Below, one piece after another: positions 32,840 through 41,500 of a DNA stretch of 64,000 bases. The notes under the pieces are model-generated. The model searched no databases. It was not told where the DNA came from and worked only from the letters and a program-made list of their open reading frames with translations. Made by a program: the position numbers and the translations under genes. Position 1 is the stretch's first letter; the number at the start of each line of letters is the position of its first letter. Source of the DNA: a virus; the IMG/VR virus record IMGVR_UViG_3300028025_003852, positions 1 to 64,000 of that record. The stretch is one strand, 5' to 3'.

Positions 32840-33964
32840 TTATGAAGATCTTAGGGTGTTCATTCGGTGTGCAACAACTGTATCAGTTGGCTTACCGTCA
32901 CGGTATAGTCTAATAACTGCAGCTGGGTTATCTGGTGTTCCATTTACCGAAACATCTGTTCCTGGAACATTGTATGTACCATTACGAATTATTCTAGTAA
33001 TCTTACCGCTTGCCCTACCGCCAGAAGAATTCCAGCTAACCATTGATCCAACACCAATGGCCTTAATCATAACCTTCTTAGACTTAGTGAAGTCCTTACC
33101 AAAATCAGCAAACAGTGCCTTGTCTCTCATGCGTTCTACGATTCCTCGTGACCAAGAGAATCCTGCATCTCCGCCCCATGCATCCCACATGATACGACCA
33201 TTGCTAGGATTAGCAGTGTTGTTAAAATCTTTGCCCTTCTTGTCTACCTCGTGACGAGAGAAGAATGAATACATACGTCTAACTACACTGAGAGACATTG
33301 CTCTTCCTGCTACGATATCTGATGCTCTGCCCCAGCCAACTGGAGTTCCTGCACCTGTAGCTTTACCATCCTGCTTCCACTTAAGAGCACGACGTGCAGC
33401 TGACTTCATTCCTGCTGTTGGGCTAAATGTCTCTGCTTTAAACATCATTTCCATGTCCTGATCTTCTTGGCTCATGGAGTGTCCTTGCAGTTCGTCAAGT
33501 CGTGTGGCATCCTGATACATCATACCAATACTGTATGGTGTCTCTTCCCACATTCCATCTTCCTCTTCTTCGAAAACTCTGACAGACATTGCTGGATTTT
33601 CTGGTGGCATGGACTGTATGGCATACTCTGTTCCTGGTTCTCCAAGAGTTCCGCCTTCCCACATTATGTGTTCGACACGTCCGTGGACCACACCTTCTGT
33701 GGTCATTCCCATTACGTAGTCACCCTCTGTGATATCAGCTTTAGACATTTCGTTACGACGACGACCCATGCGTTCGTCCTCTTCATCGTCCATTCCAGAG
33801 TGGCCTGACTTTGCGTCAATATTGCCCTCACTAACATTGATGGCATAAATTTGATTAGCTGCTTCTTCAGCTGTATTGTGGCAACCCATTACTGTGCCAT
33901 CATCTTTAACGGCTGGGTAGCCTGAGCAACCGTAAGATCCTTTAGCACCAACTTTATAAGGCAT
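32840..33964 (-). CDS. Phage protein with KOW-like and C-terminal WGRASDIVAGR domains
   Basis: A 374-residue protein. N-terminus: YGCSGYPAVKDDGTVMGCHN, a short Cys-containing domain. Residues about 85-160: a KOW/Tudor-like barrel (ITEGDYVMGMTTEGVVHGRV). Residues about 200-290: WGRASDIVAGRAMSLSVVRR and MWDAWGGDAGFSW, a region seen in capsid-associated phage polyproteins. C-terminus: a second barrel ending in TVVAHRMNTLRSS. ATG at 33964 is chosen because TGGTATAAT ends six bases before it. A role as capsid or head-assembly protein is possible but unproven. Confidence 0.65.
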   Translation of the reverse strand: MPYKVGAKGSYGCSGYPAVKDDGTVMGCHNTAEEAANQIYAINVSEGNIDAKSGHSGMDDEEDERMGRRRNEMSKADITEGDYVMGMTTEGVVHGRVEHIMWEGGTLGEPGTEYAIQSMPPENPAMSVRVFEEEEDGMWEETPYSIGMMYQDATRLDELQGHSMSQEDQDMEMMFKAETFSPTAGMKSAARRALKWKQDGKATGAGTPVGWGRASDIVAGRAMSLSVVRRMYSFFSRHEVDKKGKDFNNTANPSNGRIMWDAWGGDAGFSWSRGIVERMRDKALFADFGKDFTKSKKVMIKAIGVGSMVSWNSSGGRASGKITRIIRNGTYNVPGTDVSVNGTPDNPAAVIRLYRDGKPTDTVVAHRMNTLRSS

Positions 33965-33970
33965 ACGAAT

Positions 33971-33979
33971 ATTATACCA
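33971..33979 (-). promoter_or_regulatory. Extended -10 promoter TGGTATAAT, leaderless
   Basis: TGGTATAAT, six bases, ATG of the gene ending at 32840. Lies just past the T-run of the candidate small RNA. Confidence 0.65.
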
Positions 33980-33981
33980 CG

Positions 33982-34076
33982 AAAAATCCCCCACACAAGA
34001 TTCTACCTGCAGGAGGCCACGGTCTTAAATAATAGGGTAACTAATCCATCCTAAGAGCGATGCCTGCGTGGGGGAC
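33982..34076 (-). ncRNA. Candidate structured small RNA
   Basis: On the minus strand a TGATATAAT box (34083-34091) is followed six bases later by GTCCCCCAC, and the region ends in GTGGGGGATTTTT. The 5' and 3' ends pair perfectly (CCCCCAC/GUGGGGG). Inside, GCAGG/CCUGC and UCUUA/UAAGA add stacked helices. No ORF of note. The unit looks like a self-contained 95-base RNA with promoter and intrinsic terminator; no known family recognised. Confidence 0.5.
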
Positions 34077-34082
34077 AATTAC

Positions 34083-34091
34083 ATTATATCA
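34083..34091 (-). promoter_or_regulatory. Promoter of the candidate small RNA
   Basis: TGATATAAT, six bases upstream of the first paired base of the RNA. Confidence 0.5.
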
Positions 34092-34137
34092 CTAAATATT
34101 ATTATGGTAAAATTAGGGTATATAGAATTGGAGCAAC

Positions 34138-35091
34138 ATGGCAAGAATTGCCTTCTTGGGAAACTTTAGAGTTAACTATTCCACAGAGACCCATCATACA
34201 GAAACGTTAGAGTCTATGGGACACGATGTCCACAGATTGCAAGAAACTGAAGCCAACTCAGAAAAGATATACAGAGTGGCCTCTACCTGTGACTTATTCG
34301 TTTGGGTGCACACTCATGGATGGGATACCCCTGGAAGACTAGGAATGGAGCACGTACTTCAAAAACTAAAAGCTCTTGGCATACCAACAATGACATATCA
34401 TTTAGATCTATGGTTTGGTCTTAAGCGTCAGGATGATCTTGAGAATGATCCGTTCTATAAAAATATTGGTCACTTCTTTGCTACAGATAAGCTAATGGCT
34501 AACTGGTTTAATGAGAATACAGAGGTCAATGGACACTTTCTTCCTGCTGCTGTCTTCGCTCCTGAATGCTATGTTCATCCAGCTTACGATGGGACTTTTG
34601 ATTACGATGTTATTTTTGTTGGCAGTAGAAGATATCACCCAGAATACCCATACCGTCCTCAGCTAATAGACTTCTTGCGTAATACTTATGGCGAGAGATT
34701 CTTACATGTTGGTGGAGATGGAGATACAGGTGTTGTGAGAGGTGACGATCTTAATCGAATGTATGCTCGTAGCAAAATTGCAATTGGAGACACTCTCAAT
34801 ATCAACTTTACGTATCCATACTATTCTTCAGACAGATTGTTTGAATCTACTGGTAGAGGTGGCTTCACAATCTACCCCAACATTTTTGGGTTAACAGAGT
34901 ACTTTAATGATAAAGAAGAGATTGTTTTTTATGAGCATGGAGATCTTCAAGATCTTAAGACTAAGATCGATTACTATCTTGAGAATTTTTATGAACGTGA
35001 GATCATTCGCATGGCTGGATTCAAAAGAACAAAGTCTGATCACACATACACCAATAGATGGGAAACAATCATTAAGGAGCTTGGCCTATGA
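34138..35091 (+). CDS. GT-B glycosyltransferase (CgeB-like)
   Basis: A 317-residue protein, first of five sugar-transfer genes. N-terminal Rossmann-type half (ARIAFLGNFRVNYSTETHHTE, VHTHGWDTPG), then YDVIFVGSRRYHPEYPYRPQ. The C-terminal half has the donor-site pattern SDRLFESTGRGGFTIYPNIF, as in CgeB/GT1-like enzymes. A GGAG site precedes the ATG. Substrate unknown. The next gene starts inside its stop codon. Confidence 0.82.
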   Translation: MARIAFLGNFRVNYSTETHHTETLESMGHDVHRLQETEANSEKIYRVASTCDLFVWVHTHGWDTPGRLGMEHVLQKLKALGIPTMTYHLDLWFGLKRQDDLENDPFYKNIGHFFATDKLMANWFNENTEVNGHFLPAAVFAPECYVHPAYDGTFDYDVIFVGSRRYHPEYPYRPQLIDFLRNTYGERFLHVGGDGDTGVVRGDDLNRMYARSKIAIGDTLNINFTYPYYSSDRLFESTGRGGFTIYPNIFGLTEYFNDKEEIVFYEHGDLQDLKTKIDYYLENFYEREIIRMAGFKRTKSDHTYTNRWETIIKELGL

Positions 35092-35774
35092 AGTATTTAG
35101 TCTCTCTTCCATATACAAGTGAAGAATATAAGAATGATTTTTTAAAAACATGTAAGCTAGATAACGTATGTTTAATTGATAATACATCTATCAATATAGG
35201 ATTTCCTGCAAGCACAAATACTAACATGAAAAAATTTATTGAGCTTGGATATGATTGGTTTATTATTTGCGGAACCTCTATTAGATTTGGAGAAAGCGGA
35301 GGTCTAGACTTTATTGAAGCTTTAGAAAAATCTAACAACTTGGTTGTTGAAGCTCAGGTAGTATACGGATGGCACTTGATTGCATTCCATCGTACGATTA
35401 TTGAAAATGTCGGACTCTGGGATGAAAACTTTGTACCTTATGGCTATGATGATCTAGATTATAGCCTGAGAATTCATAAAACTTTTAGTGATCCAAAAAC
35501 CAGGGATAAAAAATTTGACAATATAGCTGAGCTATGGACAAAAGTTTCAATAGATGTTAACGATATCGGAATGGGCCAGAGTGTAAAGACTGGAAAGGTT
35601 GATTTTAGACCAGAGCTTAATGAGGAAACTCGTGAGTACTACAAGCGTAAGTGGGGAATGTATCCAGGTAGCGGAGAGACCATCCTAAACACATATCAGT
35701 TTCCATTTAACAACAAAGACAATGATGTAAAATATTTTCCAGCAAGAGATAGGTATGAATATCATGTCGTATAA
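35088..35774 (+). CDS. Glycosyltransferase, GT2-like
   Basis: A 228-residue protein. VSLPYTSEEYKN, DNTSINIGFPAST and WFIICGTSIRF fit a GT-A fold with a degenerate DxD; LWDENFVPYGYDDLDYSLRI is the acceptor-side ED-like motif of family 2 enzymes. Coupled by overlap to both neighbours. Substrate unknown. Confidence 0.75.
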   Translation: MKYLVSLPYTSEEYKNDFLKTCKLDNVCLIDNTSINIGFPASTNTNMKKFIELGYDWFIICGTSIRFGESGGLDFIEALEKSNNLVVEAQVVYGWHLIAFHRTIIENVGLWDENFVPYGYDDLDYSLRIHKTFSDPKTRDKKFDNIAELWTKVSIDVNDIGMGQSVKTGKVDFRPELNEETREYYKRKWGMYPGSGETILNTYQFPFNNKDNDVKYFPARDRYEYHVV

Positions 35775-36615
35775 AGCATACTCAATATCGCATGGGCAGC
35801 ATGGATTTGCTGACGACAAATGGGATTTCGGTTTTATTAAAGAAGCGTTTGACAGAAACAATGTGTTAGTAAAACAAGTTAAGTCTCTTCCCAAAGTAAA
35901 GAAAGCTTTTGTAGTTGCACCTGGATTTGAGTGGACAGGATCAGAAGAAGAGCTAAATAAAAACCTAAATAATATTGAAAAGGTTGTTCTATTCATAACT
36001 TCAGATGAGCTTGGAGTTTTTGACATAGAAAAGATTAGTCATCCTAATATAAAGATATGGGTTCAGTATCCGTATGAAAAGCATCAAGATTATTACAAGA
36101 TGCCTCTTGGATCACCTAGTAGGATTGTTGACTTTATTCCCGAATACCCTGAAAAAAAATACGACACATTCTTTTCTGGTCAGATAACCCATAGCAGAAG
36201 AAAAGAACTTGCAGAGGTTATGCCTAATCTAAAAAATTCTTTATTCAATCCTACAGAAGGCTTTACTCAGGGGTATGAGCCAACTGAATACTACAAGTTT
36301 TTATCTCAGTCTAGAATAGCTCCTTGTCCTGCTGGCGTAGCATCCATTGATTCATTTAGATTCTTTGAATCAATAGAGATGATGGCTATACCTATTGGTG
36401 ATACAAAAAGCTCATCTGACGAACCCTTTGATTTCTGGACCTTTGTTTTTGGAGAAAACGAAATTATAAAAACAGACAATTGGAAGATGTTACCCAAAAT
36501 AGTAAGAAAAACTTTAGCAAACTATCCAGCAAATCTTCATCAAACTGTTTCCTGGTGGATCAGATATAAGAGGGACTTTGCAAACAAAATTATGGAGCAG
36601 ATAAATGAAGATTGA
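35764..36615 (+). CDS. Exostosin-like glycosyltransferase
   Basis: A 283-residue protein. FFSGQITHSRRKELAEVM and then SRIAPCPAGVASIDSFRFFE with ESIEMMAIPIG resemble the exostosin (GT47-type) nucleotide-sugar site. ATG at 35764 gives the start MSYKAYSISHG; one three codons earlier is possible. Overlaps both neighbours. Confidence 0.72.
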   Translation: MSYKAYSISHGQHGFADDKWDFGFIKEAFDRNNVLVKQVKSLPKVKKAFVVAPGFEWTGSEEELNKNLNNIEKVVLFITSDELGVFDIEKISHPNIKIWVQYPYEKHQDYYKMPLGSPSRIVDFIPEYPEKKYDTFFSGQITHSRRKELAEVMPNLKNSLFNPTEGFTQGYEPTEYYKFLSQSRIAPCPAGVASIDSFRFFESIEMMAIPIGDTKSSSDEPFDFWTFVFGENEIIKTDNWKMLPKIVRKTLANYPANLHQTVSWWIRYKRDFANKIMEQINED

Positions 36616-37363
36616 AGACGTAACAATAGTTATCCCAACATCTGTTAGTCCTATACATCCTAGTACTGAAATTATTGATGCCGTGATATCTGGTGCTAGA
36701 CAATACTTTCCAAACAACGAAATCATATTACAAATAGATGGTCTTAGAGAAGAGCAGGCACATCGTAAAGATCAGTACGATGAATATAAAAGTCGTGTAC
36801 TATGGAAATGTTTGCATGAATGGAAGAATGTTGTTCCTATAGTCTTTGATCATCACGAGCATCAGTCTAACATGATGTGGAAGACTATCGATCTTATCAG
36901 AACACCACTAATGTTTTATAATGAAGGAGACATCGCACTCCAGGATGATCTAGATGTAGACTGGCAAGAGGTCGTTAGCATGTTCAATAATGATAAAGCA
37001 TATACCGTTCGATTCTATTCGTATCATTATCAAATAGAGGAGGCCCACCAACACCTAATGCTTGAGCAAAAGGGAAACTATGTTAGAAGCTTTCAGTGGA
37101 GCCAGCAGCCACACATATCTCGTGTAGACTATTACAGAAATGTAGTTCTTCCAAACACTACCCCCAACCTATTCATTGAAGATAAGTTTTATGGAAAGAT
37201 ATTTGCAGATTGTCACGAGACTTTGGAAAGATGGAGAGAGCACAGACTTTGGTTATACAACCCACCAGGAAAAGATATTAGGATAGTTAACAACTTAGAT
37301 GGAAGAAAAGGTCTTAGAAAGTTTACAAGTGATGACGAAGCCTGGGGACTGACAGAAGCATGA
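36605..37363 (+). CDS. Glycosyltransferase, GT2-like
   Basis: A 252-residue protein. VTIVIPTSVSPIHPSTEIID at the N-terminus, EIILQIDGLR, and YNEGDIALQDDLDVDW (metal site region) fit a GT-A enzyme. Fourth gene of the operon, coupled by overlap. Substrate unknown. Confidence 0.75.
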   Translation: MKIEDVTIVIPTSVSPIHPSTEIIDAVISGARQYFPNNEIILQIDGLREEQAHRKDQYDEYKSRVLWKCLHEWKNVVPIVFDHHEHQSNMMWKTIDLIRTPLMFYNEGDIALQDDLDVDWQEVVSMFNNDKAYTVRFYSYHYQIEEAHQHLMLEQKGNYVRSFQWSQQPHISRVDYYRNVVLPNTTPNLFIEDKFYGKIFADCHETLERWREHRLWLYNPPGKDIRIVNNLDGRKGLRKFTSDDEAWGLTEA

Positions 37364-38403
37364 GAATAGGAATAATTGCTAGATGTGACAACACTGGTCT
37401 TGGAAACCAGACACGAGAGCTTGTAAGTATGTTGAACCCTAGCAAGGTAATGGTTATAGATTTTTCAGGGTATAATCCAATTAAACAAGATCCCTCAATA
37501 TATAACGGATACAATACTTACAACATAGGTGCAGCACCAAGTGACAATCAGGTGAAGGAGTTTTTGAAAGACTTAGATGTAGTCATAAGCTGTGAGACAT
37601 TCTACAACAACAGCATACCAGACATAGCAAGATCTATGAATGTTAAAACATATCTTCAGTATAACTATGAGCTGTTTGGATACTTGGCTGATAGAAAGAT
37701 GCCTCTTGCAGATGTCTTGTTGTCTCCAAGCACATGGTACTTTCAAAAAACAAAACAAAAGCTTGGCAATGTAGTTGAAGGTTTTTATCACATTCCTCCT
37801 CCAACTACCCCAGAACTATTTACTGAAGCTAAGAATATTAATCTATCAAAAGATCACAAAAGGATTTTGCACATAGCTGGAAAGCCTGCAGCCAAGGATC
37901 GCAACGGAACAATGGATGTCGTAGAGATGCTGAGGTACTCTAAGGCCGATTATGAATTAGTGGTGCATACACAAGTACCCCTAGAAATAACTCAACATGA
38001 TAGTAGATTAACAATCATTGCTGACAACATTGAGGACCGACAGGACATGTATTCTGGCTACGACGCAATGGTTCTTCCTAGAAGATATGCTGGATTGTGT
38101 CTACCAATGAATGAAGCTTTGCTTAGCGGCCTTCCAGTATTCATGACAGATATATCACCAAACAATTCTATACTGCCAAAAGAATGGTTGATCCCCTCAC
38201 ACGAATATGGATACATAAAAACCAAGGCTCGTGTATTGATGTTCCAGGTTAACATTAAAGAGCTTGCTGGCAGTATCGATGAGTATATAAATAGCAATGG
38301 TAAGCTCCAACAAAAAGAAAGAGCTTACCAAATTGGCTATGAGAACTTCTCTCCAGATGTCCTCAGAAATAGGTATGAAGTTATTTTTAATCGTTACCGT
38401 TAG
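37360..38403 (+). CDS. GT4-type glycosyltransferase
   Basis: A 347-residue GT-B enzyme. N-terminal half: GIIARCDNTGLGNQTRELV. C-terminal half: HKRILHIAGKPAAKDRNGTM, DMYSGYDAMVLPRRYAGLCL and PMNEALLSGLPVFMTDISPN, the usual E-x7-E donor site. Last gene of the operon; its end overlaps the convergent membrane-protein gene by 17 bases. Confidence 0.82.
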   Translation: MRIGIIARCDNTGLGNQTRELVSMLNPSKVMVIDFSGYNPIKQDPSIYNGYNTYNIGAAPSDNQVKEFLKDLDVVISCETFYNNSIPDIARSMNVKTYLQYNYELFGYLADRKMPLADVLLSPSTWYFQKTKQKLGNVVEGFYHIPPPTTPELFTEAKNINLSKDHKRILHIAGKPAAKDRNGTMDVVEMLRYSKADYELVVHTQVPLEITQHDSRLTIIADNIEDRQDMYSGYDAMVLPRRYAGLCLPMNEALLSGLPVFMTDISPNNSILPKEWLIPSHEYGYIKTKARVLMFQVNIKELAGSIDEYINSNGKLQQKERAYQIGYENFSPDVLRNRYEVIFNRYR

Positions 38404-38782
38404 CTGGTACTGGCAAAAGATCTATTAGCTTTGAGTAAGCTTCCTTGTAAGCTTTTGACATTTCTTTTGGTGTTGACCTTGCTACTGGCATCTTATCTGC
38501 CACGACAATGAACTCTAGAATAGTCTGCTGAGCATTTTCAATATACTCAAAAGCAGAGCCTCTGGAATCTGTTAGAAACTTTACGAAAGAATCGTTGGTG
38601 TCACCAAATGCACTTTTGGTAAGCTCAGTACCTAGTTGATCGAGTAGCAAGAGCTTGTCTGATAGTGCTTGTGTCAAGGCTGACTCAGACCTTTTCAATT
38701 CTTTATACAATACCATAGCATAGGCAATGCCAGCTAGTAGTAGAAAGGATAAGATTATTACAACTATGTTATCTATTGTCAC
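38387..38782 (-). CDS. Membrane-anchored helical protein
   Basis: A 131-residue protein with one N-terminal transmembrane helix (NIVVIILSFLLLAGIAYAMV) and a long helical soluble part (KRSESALTQALSDKLLLLDQ). GTG at 38782 is chosen because of the AAAGG site; the stop of the upstream gene overlaps it (GTGA). Possibly a T4-like membrane scaffold type protein; function unknown. Confidence 0.68.
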   Translation of the reverse strand: MTIDNIVVIILSFLLLAGIAYAMVLYKELKRSESALTQALSDKLLLLDQLGTELTKSAFGDTNDSFVKFLTDSRGSAFEYIENAQQTILEFIVVADKMPVARSTPKEMSKAYKEAYSKLIDLLPVPANGND

Positions 38783-39273
38783 TGTGTTACCTTTTCTCGA
38801 TAGTAGTGTGCAACCCAAAAATATTTGCAATCTGGGCAGCATGGCTGATTGTATTTGTCAGTTACAGAATCACGAAATTGTGAATACAATACCTGGTCCT
38901 TAATAAATAGGTTTGCCTTGTGTGTTGTAGTCACATACTTCATAAGTGTTTTGTCAGACATCCACTTTGGATTACGAAGGCCCCATTTTTTACCCTTAAC
39001 ATCACGCAGTTCAATCAAGTTGTTAAGGTTTTTATCAGTCTTAATGTTTCTGGTGTTAGCCTCAACAATCATTGCCTGAACATATTTCCATAGTGCGAAC
39101 TCGTGACTCTTCCACATTTTAACAGCAGGGTGATTACGCCATGCCGCCTTGGGGTCATCGCTAGACAGTACTTTTAGAATCTGATAACATTCAAGAATTT
39201 GTTTATTCAGTCGCTTAGAGTCCAATTCTTTTGCAGACTTGGTAAAGCTTTTGTATGGAAGAAAAGTTTGCAA
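38779..39273 (-). CDS. Pyrimidine-dimer glycosylase-like protein (MSMEG_6728 family)
   Basis: A 165-residue protein starting at TTG (39273). QTFLPYKSFTKSAKELDSKR, LNKQILECYQILKVL and AWRNHPAVKMWKSHEFALWK match the family related to T4 DenV, which excises UV-damaged pyrimidine dimers. The C-terminal CCPDC is an extra metal-type motif. TTG gives the expected N-terminus of the family and starts right after the stop of the upstream gene. Confidence 0.78.
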   Translation of the reverse strand: MQTFLPYKSFTKSAKELDSKRLNKQILECYQILKVLSSDDPKAAWRNHPAVKMWKSHEFALWKYVQAMIVEANTRNIKTDKNLNNLIELRDVKGKKWGLRNPKWMSDKTLMKYVTTTHKANLFIKDQVLYSQFRDSVTDKYNQPCCPDCKYFWVAHYYREKVTQ

Positions 39274-39274
39274 T

Positions 39275-39535
39275 TTAATCAATTGCCTTTCTGGTAATTT
39301 GTACAACAGCACCATTATCTTCTAGTGCATGTTTTACTTTGAATAGGTATCTTACTGCTTCGATCTTGCCATCGTAGTCCAGTCGCATAAACGCCTGCTC
39401 GTCAGCAATAATCTCTAAGAACAATAATACACCATTATCACTGTGTTCCGCAATAGCTACCCCAAAATTTTTTGGAGGATGAATTGAGTGAACCGCCCTA
39501 CGCATTTCATTTGTGTAAAAACTAATCTCAGTCAT
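39275..39535 (-). CDS. Hypothetical protein
   Basis: An 86-residue mixed alpha/beta protein (GVAIAEHSDNGVLLFLEIIA). Its start overlaps the end of whiB by eight bases. Function unknown. Confidence 0.65.
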   Translation of the reverse strand: MTEISFYTNEMRRAVHSIHPPKNFGVAIAEHSDNGVLLFLEIIADEQAFMRLDYDGKIEAVRYLFKVKHALEDNGAVVQITRKAID

Positions 39536-39812
39536 TTGTCAGATTCCTCCACGTTTCTGCCCAATCCTGTTTCGATCTATGAGAGTTAAACTCTTTTGAT
39601 ATTTTTCCATTTTCTAGGTATACCCCACCCCAGACACCCCACTCTTTATTTGAGACACCTGTGGCAAAACACATTCTGCGTACTGGGCATTCTGAACAAA
39701 CCTTATCTACTGCAAGTCTAAAACTTTCATTCTCTTCATACTTATCAAAGAATATGTTAGTGTCATAGCCTAGGCATTTAGCGTTGTCTCTCCAAGTGTG
39801 GTCACTTTGCAT
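39528..39812 (-). CDS. whiB: WhiB-family transcriptional regulator
   Basis: A 94-residue protein with the four Cys of the Fe-S cluster (C13, C39, C42, C48; motif CSECPVRRMC) and the GVWGG turn after them. WhiB proteins are specific to actinobacteria and their phages, bind the principal sigma factor and change promoter choice. A phage copy such as mycobacteriophage TM4 WhiB is known to interfere with host WhiB2. Here it could act on the repeated extended -10 promoters (inference). Confidence 0.93.
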   Translation of the reverse strand: MQSDHTWRDNAKCLGYDTNIFFDKYEENESFRLAVDKVCSECPVRRMCFATGVSNKEWGVWGGVYLENGKISKEFNSHRSKQDWAETWRNLTND

Positions 39813-40023
39813 CGTCTCTCACCAACTTGGCAGGAATGTCCCAGCCTTTTTCGGTAATTGGGTAGGTATTCACGATACCCCATTTGCCATTACGATATGC
39901 ACCGTTTGGCTTTGTCCAGCCAGTTTGAGACTCTGTGTAGTGGATGATATCCCATCCATTCCAGTATAGTGAGTCATTGTTTTCTACAACTGACTCTGCA
40001 ACTTCTAGAGAATTAATCTTCAT
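39802..40023 (-). CDS. Hypothetical protein
   Basis: A 73-residue, Trp-rich protein (SLYWNGWDIIHYTESQTGWT, YRNGKWGIVNTYPIT), beta-like. Overlaps both neighbours by about 11 bases. Function unknown. Confidence 0.65.
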   Translation of the reverse strand: MKINSLEVAESVVENNDSLYWNGWDIIHYTESQTGWTKPNGAYRNGKWGIVNTYPITEKGWDIPAKLVRDDAK

Positions 40024-40396
40024 CGCTAGACTCGCTTTCTGTGTATATTACTTTTTTAATTTGTGTTTCTTCAATCAGGACCTGGCATCGATCGCATGGC
40101 TTGCTATTTCTATCTTCGCCACTGCGACTAACTCTTGCAACATAAAGGACAGCACCCTTTACATTCCATCCAGCATCTCTAACAGCCTCTGCTTCTGCAT
40201 GTACAGAGCAATGCTTTTTGATGTGCTCTGGTGATACAATGTATGGGCTATTTCTATCTTTGTTAAAGCCAGTTCCAATTACTCTACCGCCTTTAACAAT
40301 TACCGCACCGTGCATTCTACGAGATTTTGATTTAGCAGCAAAATATCTTGCAACAGATAGGTAAGCATTTTCACTATTACTCAGGTCATACTCCAT
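40013..40396 (-). CDS. Deoxycytidylate/cytidine deaminase-like enzyme
   Basis: A 127-residue zinc deaminase: HAEAEAV at residues 66-72 (zinc His and catalytic Glu) and PCDRC at 100-104 (zinc Cys pair). It would turn dCMP (or a cytosine nucleotide) to the uracil form, the substrate for ThyX. It lies in a metabolic group of the same strand. Exact substrate uncertain. Confidence 0.85.
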   Translation of the reverse strand: MEYDLSNSENAYLSVARYFAAKSKSRRMHGAVIVKGGRVIGTGFNKDRNSPYIVSPEHIKKHCSVHAEAEAVRDAGWNVKGAVLYVARVSRSGEDRNSKPCDRCQVLIEETQIKKVIYTESESSDED

Positions 40397-40749
40397 TAGA
40401 ATCTGTAAATTCCAACTTCTACATCAAGAGCTTCTGCGTCGTCCACTAGAAGCCCTTTGCCCTCATTCTCACGACAAAAAAAGGCTAGGTAATCCATATC
40501 ACCAATAGAGTTTTGAATGTCAGAGAACGGCCTGTTATTTATACGAACACGGATGCCCATAGACTTCATGCTGCGTTCTGTAATGTTAAAAAACTCTCTT
40601 GCAAATGCATTTACATTTGCTGGTCCAGCTGAATAAATTTCAAGATCAGTGTCCTGGTTCTTGTTCATCTCAGAAAGAACTACACGCATAGCTCGAAGAA
40701 ACGCATCGTAGTTACTGAAACCTTTAGTTCCACTGACTGCTATCTTCAT
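40396..40749 (-). CDS. Rossmann-like (SLOG/YspA-type) hypothetical protein
   Basis: A 117-residue protein opening KIAVSGTKGFSNYDAFLRAM, with a nucleotide-binding-like turn, then LEIYSAGPANVNAFAREF and DYLAFFCRENEGKGLLVDDA. The pattern fits the SLOG superfamily, which binds nucleotide-derived ligands. Stop and start overlap with the deaminase gene, hinting at nucleotide metabolism. Confidence 0.62.
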   Translation of the reverse strand: MKIAVSGTKGFSNYDAFLRAMRVVLSEMNKNQDTDLEIYSAGPANVNAFAREFFNITERSMKSMGIRVRINNRPFSDIQNSIGDMDYLAFFCRENEGKGLLVDDAEALDVEVGIYRF

Positions 40750-40752
40750 TAC

Positions 40753-41139
40753 CTAATCCTTTGTTAGTTGCTCAACTATAAACATGAGCTTTTTTAATTC
40801 TACATCATTCATAGACGTTGTGTCAAGTTGAACTGCATTGTCTGTGTCAAGGACCTCGTCATTAAAGCTTGCGTAGTAGACAGCGTTATTCGATATCCAA
40901 TATCCACCATCTTCTAGTATTAGAATTGTTGGGTTCATCTTATCGAAGAACTTTGTTGCCTGTGTTTTTTTTGATTTACTAGTTTTTTCTGGAATAGAAT
41001 ATAGCTTTAGAGCCATTGCTATTGCTCTTGACTGTGACATCACTGGTAACTTCTTAACAGAAATTTTTCTTCCAATATTTATCATTCTATATATTACAAA
41101 TATAGGAATGACTAGCAAGATTAAAAGTAAATATTCCAT
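40753..41139 (-). CDS. Membrane-anchored hypothetical protein
   Basis: A 128-residue protein with an N-terminal transmembrane helix (YLLLILLVIPIFVIYRMI) and a soluble domain (FDKMNPTILILEDGGYWISN). Function unknown. Confidence 0.65.
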   Translation of the reverse strand: MEYLLLILLVIPIFVIYRMINIGRKISVKKLPVMSQSRAIAMALKLYSIPEKTSKSKKTQATKFFDKMNPTILILEDGGYWISNNAVYYASFNDEVLDTDNAVQLDTTSMNDVELKKLMFIVEQLTKD

Positions 41140-41155
41140 AGTTATCTTTTAGTAA

Positions 41156-41500
41156 TTATGCCTGGTCCTGCTTAAAATGCTCAATCATATTTTTCAGTAC
41201 CATACCTTCGAAATCTGGCAGCACAGAGATTGCGAAATCGTCGTTACATCTTTCTGTCAAGAAAATAAGTGGATCTTCACTATCATTTTCATACTTTAGT
41301 TCAATGAAGCCTTTGCTCCACAAGTTCATAGTGGTAGCGGCAAACTTATCTTCGACAAGCTTTGCAAGATTGGGAGAAATTTCTTTAAGATTTTTATTAA
41401 AACTAAATAGCATCTCTCCAGTATCTGAATCCATTCCAGCAGGCTCTACAGCCCCCTTAAGAATAAGACGTTCAAACATTTCATTATTGCGATCGATCAT
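41156..41500 (-). CDS. Hypothetical protein
   Basis: A 114-residue protein (LILKGAVEPAGMDSDTGEML, EDKFAATTMNLWSKGFIELK). No family recognised, though similar short proteins accompany structural genes in other actinophages. Coupled to the upstream gene by a one-base overlap. Confidence 0.62.
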   Translation of the reverse strand: MIDRNNEMFERLILKGAVEPAGMDSDTGEMLFSFNKNLKEISPNLAKLVEDKFAATTMNLWSKGFIELKYENDSEDPLIFLTERCNDDFAISVLPDFEGMVLKNMIEHFKQDQA

